Shown here: positions 63,638-64,000 of the stretch, one piece after another
Layout of the letters: each line of letters starts with the position of its first letter
Numbering within the stretch: position 1 is the stretch's first letter
NCBI GenBank assembly: GCA_030142905.1
Contig: JASJOG010000106.1
Location: 931,001 to 995,000, forward strand
Reading direction: 5' to 3'
Source of the DNA: Heliopora coerulea
Taxonomy: Eukaryota; Cnidaria; Anthozoa; Scleralcyonacea; Helioporidae
DNA: 64,000 nucleotides
Notes under the pieces: generated by a model
What the model was told of the DNA's origin: nothing
The model's input: the letters and a program-made list of their open reading frames with translations, nothing else
Databases searched by the model: none
Program-made: the position numbers and the translations under genes

Positions 63638-64000
63638 CTAGAATAAGATTTATAGACACGGTGTCAAAAATAATTATTATGATTACATATAAATTCTGTT
63701 CAAATTAAGAATAAATCTTAGGTTGCCTTTGCAAGGGCAAGTTATGAATACAGTGGTTTTTTGAAAACGAAAGTGTCTTGACTGACCGTAATTTGCGTGC
63801 ATTTCAATCCAGGGGTTTCAAAACAAAGCATAAACAAGGTTTGTTAGTCGAATTTCCAGCGCCTTTGGCCTATTTTGACCATAGGTACCAAGGCTCCAGT
63901 TAAATATGACCTTGGTTCTTCTCTGAACTTAAAAGTCAGACTTCTTCTGAGGAAGTGTACTTCCGGATGAGATCCCCTACTACTACGATGCTCTGGTATT

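Overview
The window is a gene-poor, AT-rich, transposon-dense stretch of animal nuclear genome. Introns with GT/AG sites, metazoan genes (SIRT6, DEPTOR, a CDCA7-type zinc-finger gene), a secreted TSP1-MAM protein ending in a GECW-type domain common in anthozoans, and many Penelope-like, LINE, Tc1 and Kolobok-like elements suggest a cnidarian, most likely a coral or sea anemone. The species call is inference.

Layout. 1-18.7 kb: a plus-strand secreted protein (TSP1, MAM, terminal GECW-type domain) whose six visible exons are spread by large introns. The 2.7-9.7 kb intron holds an inverted duplication of a Crypton-like tyrosine-recombinase relic, with a head-to-head pair of CAGGGTGTCCC-type MITEs near its centre. 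The 9.9-13.1 kb intron holds Penelope-like (PLE) relics and two oppositely oriented hammerhead ribozymes. The 13.2-17.6 kb intron holds a palindrome with tRNA-like sequences in both arms. 21.9-24.0 kb: a complete three-exon minus-strand gene for a small secreted ten-cysteine protein. 25.4 kb: a PLE relic. 28.2-29.7 kb: a Kolobok-like element carrying a THAP finger. 29.8-40.4 kb: a complete minus-strand SIRT6 gene in six exons; its introns hold a PLE tail with a hammerhead ribozyme and a second tRNA-like palindrome. 40.56-41.37 kb: an intronless plus-strand CDCA7-type gene, head-to-head with SIRT6 with 189 bp between the start codons. 45.3-50.7 kb: GATA-type satellite blocks and stacked LINE copies, one nearly full-length. 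50.7-52.0 kb: a second THAP element. 52.6-54.0 kb: a nearly intact Tc1 transposon. 56.4-63.6 kb: the 3' half of DEPTOR (minus strand), continuing past the right edge; its introns hold pentamer arrays, a third tRNA-like pair, an interstitial telomere-like tract and TTTCACATGTGAAA-type MITEs.

The genes do not form a pathway. SIRT6 (NAD-dependent chromatin deacylase) and the CDCA7-type protein (known in vertebrates as a partner of the remodeller HELLS) are both chromatin factors and seem to share a bidirectional promoter. The most unusual content is RNA-level: at least four hammerhead-ribozyme folds (11822-11867 minus, 12349-12394 plus, 23157-23199 minus, 34577-34618 plus), all next to TA microsatellites and linked to PLE-type sequence. 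A self-cleaving motif therefore recurs across this locus, including inside a SIRT6 intron. Exon boundaries were read by eye; reading phase is consistent across the SIRT6, DEPTOR and cysteine-rich-gene exons, but transcript evidence is absent.
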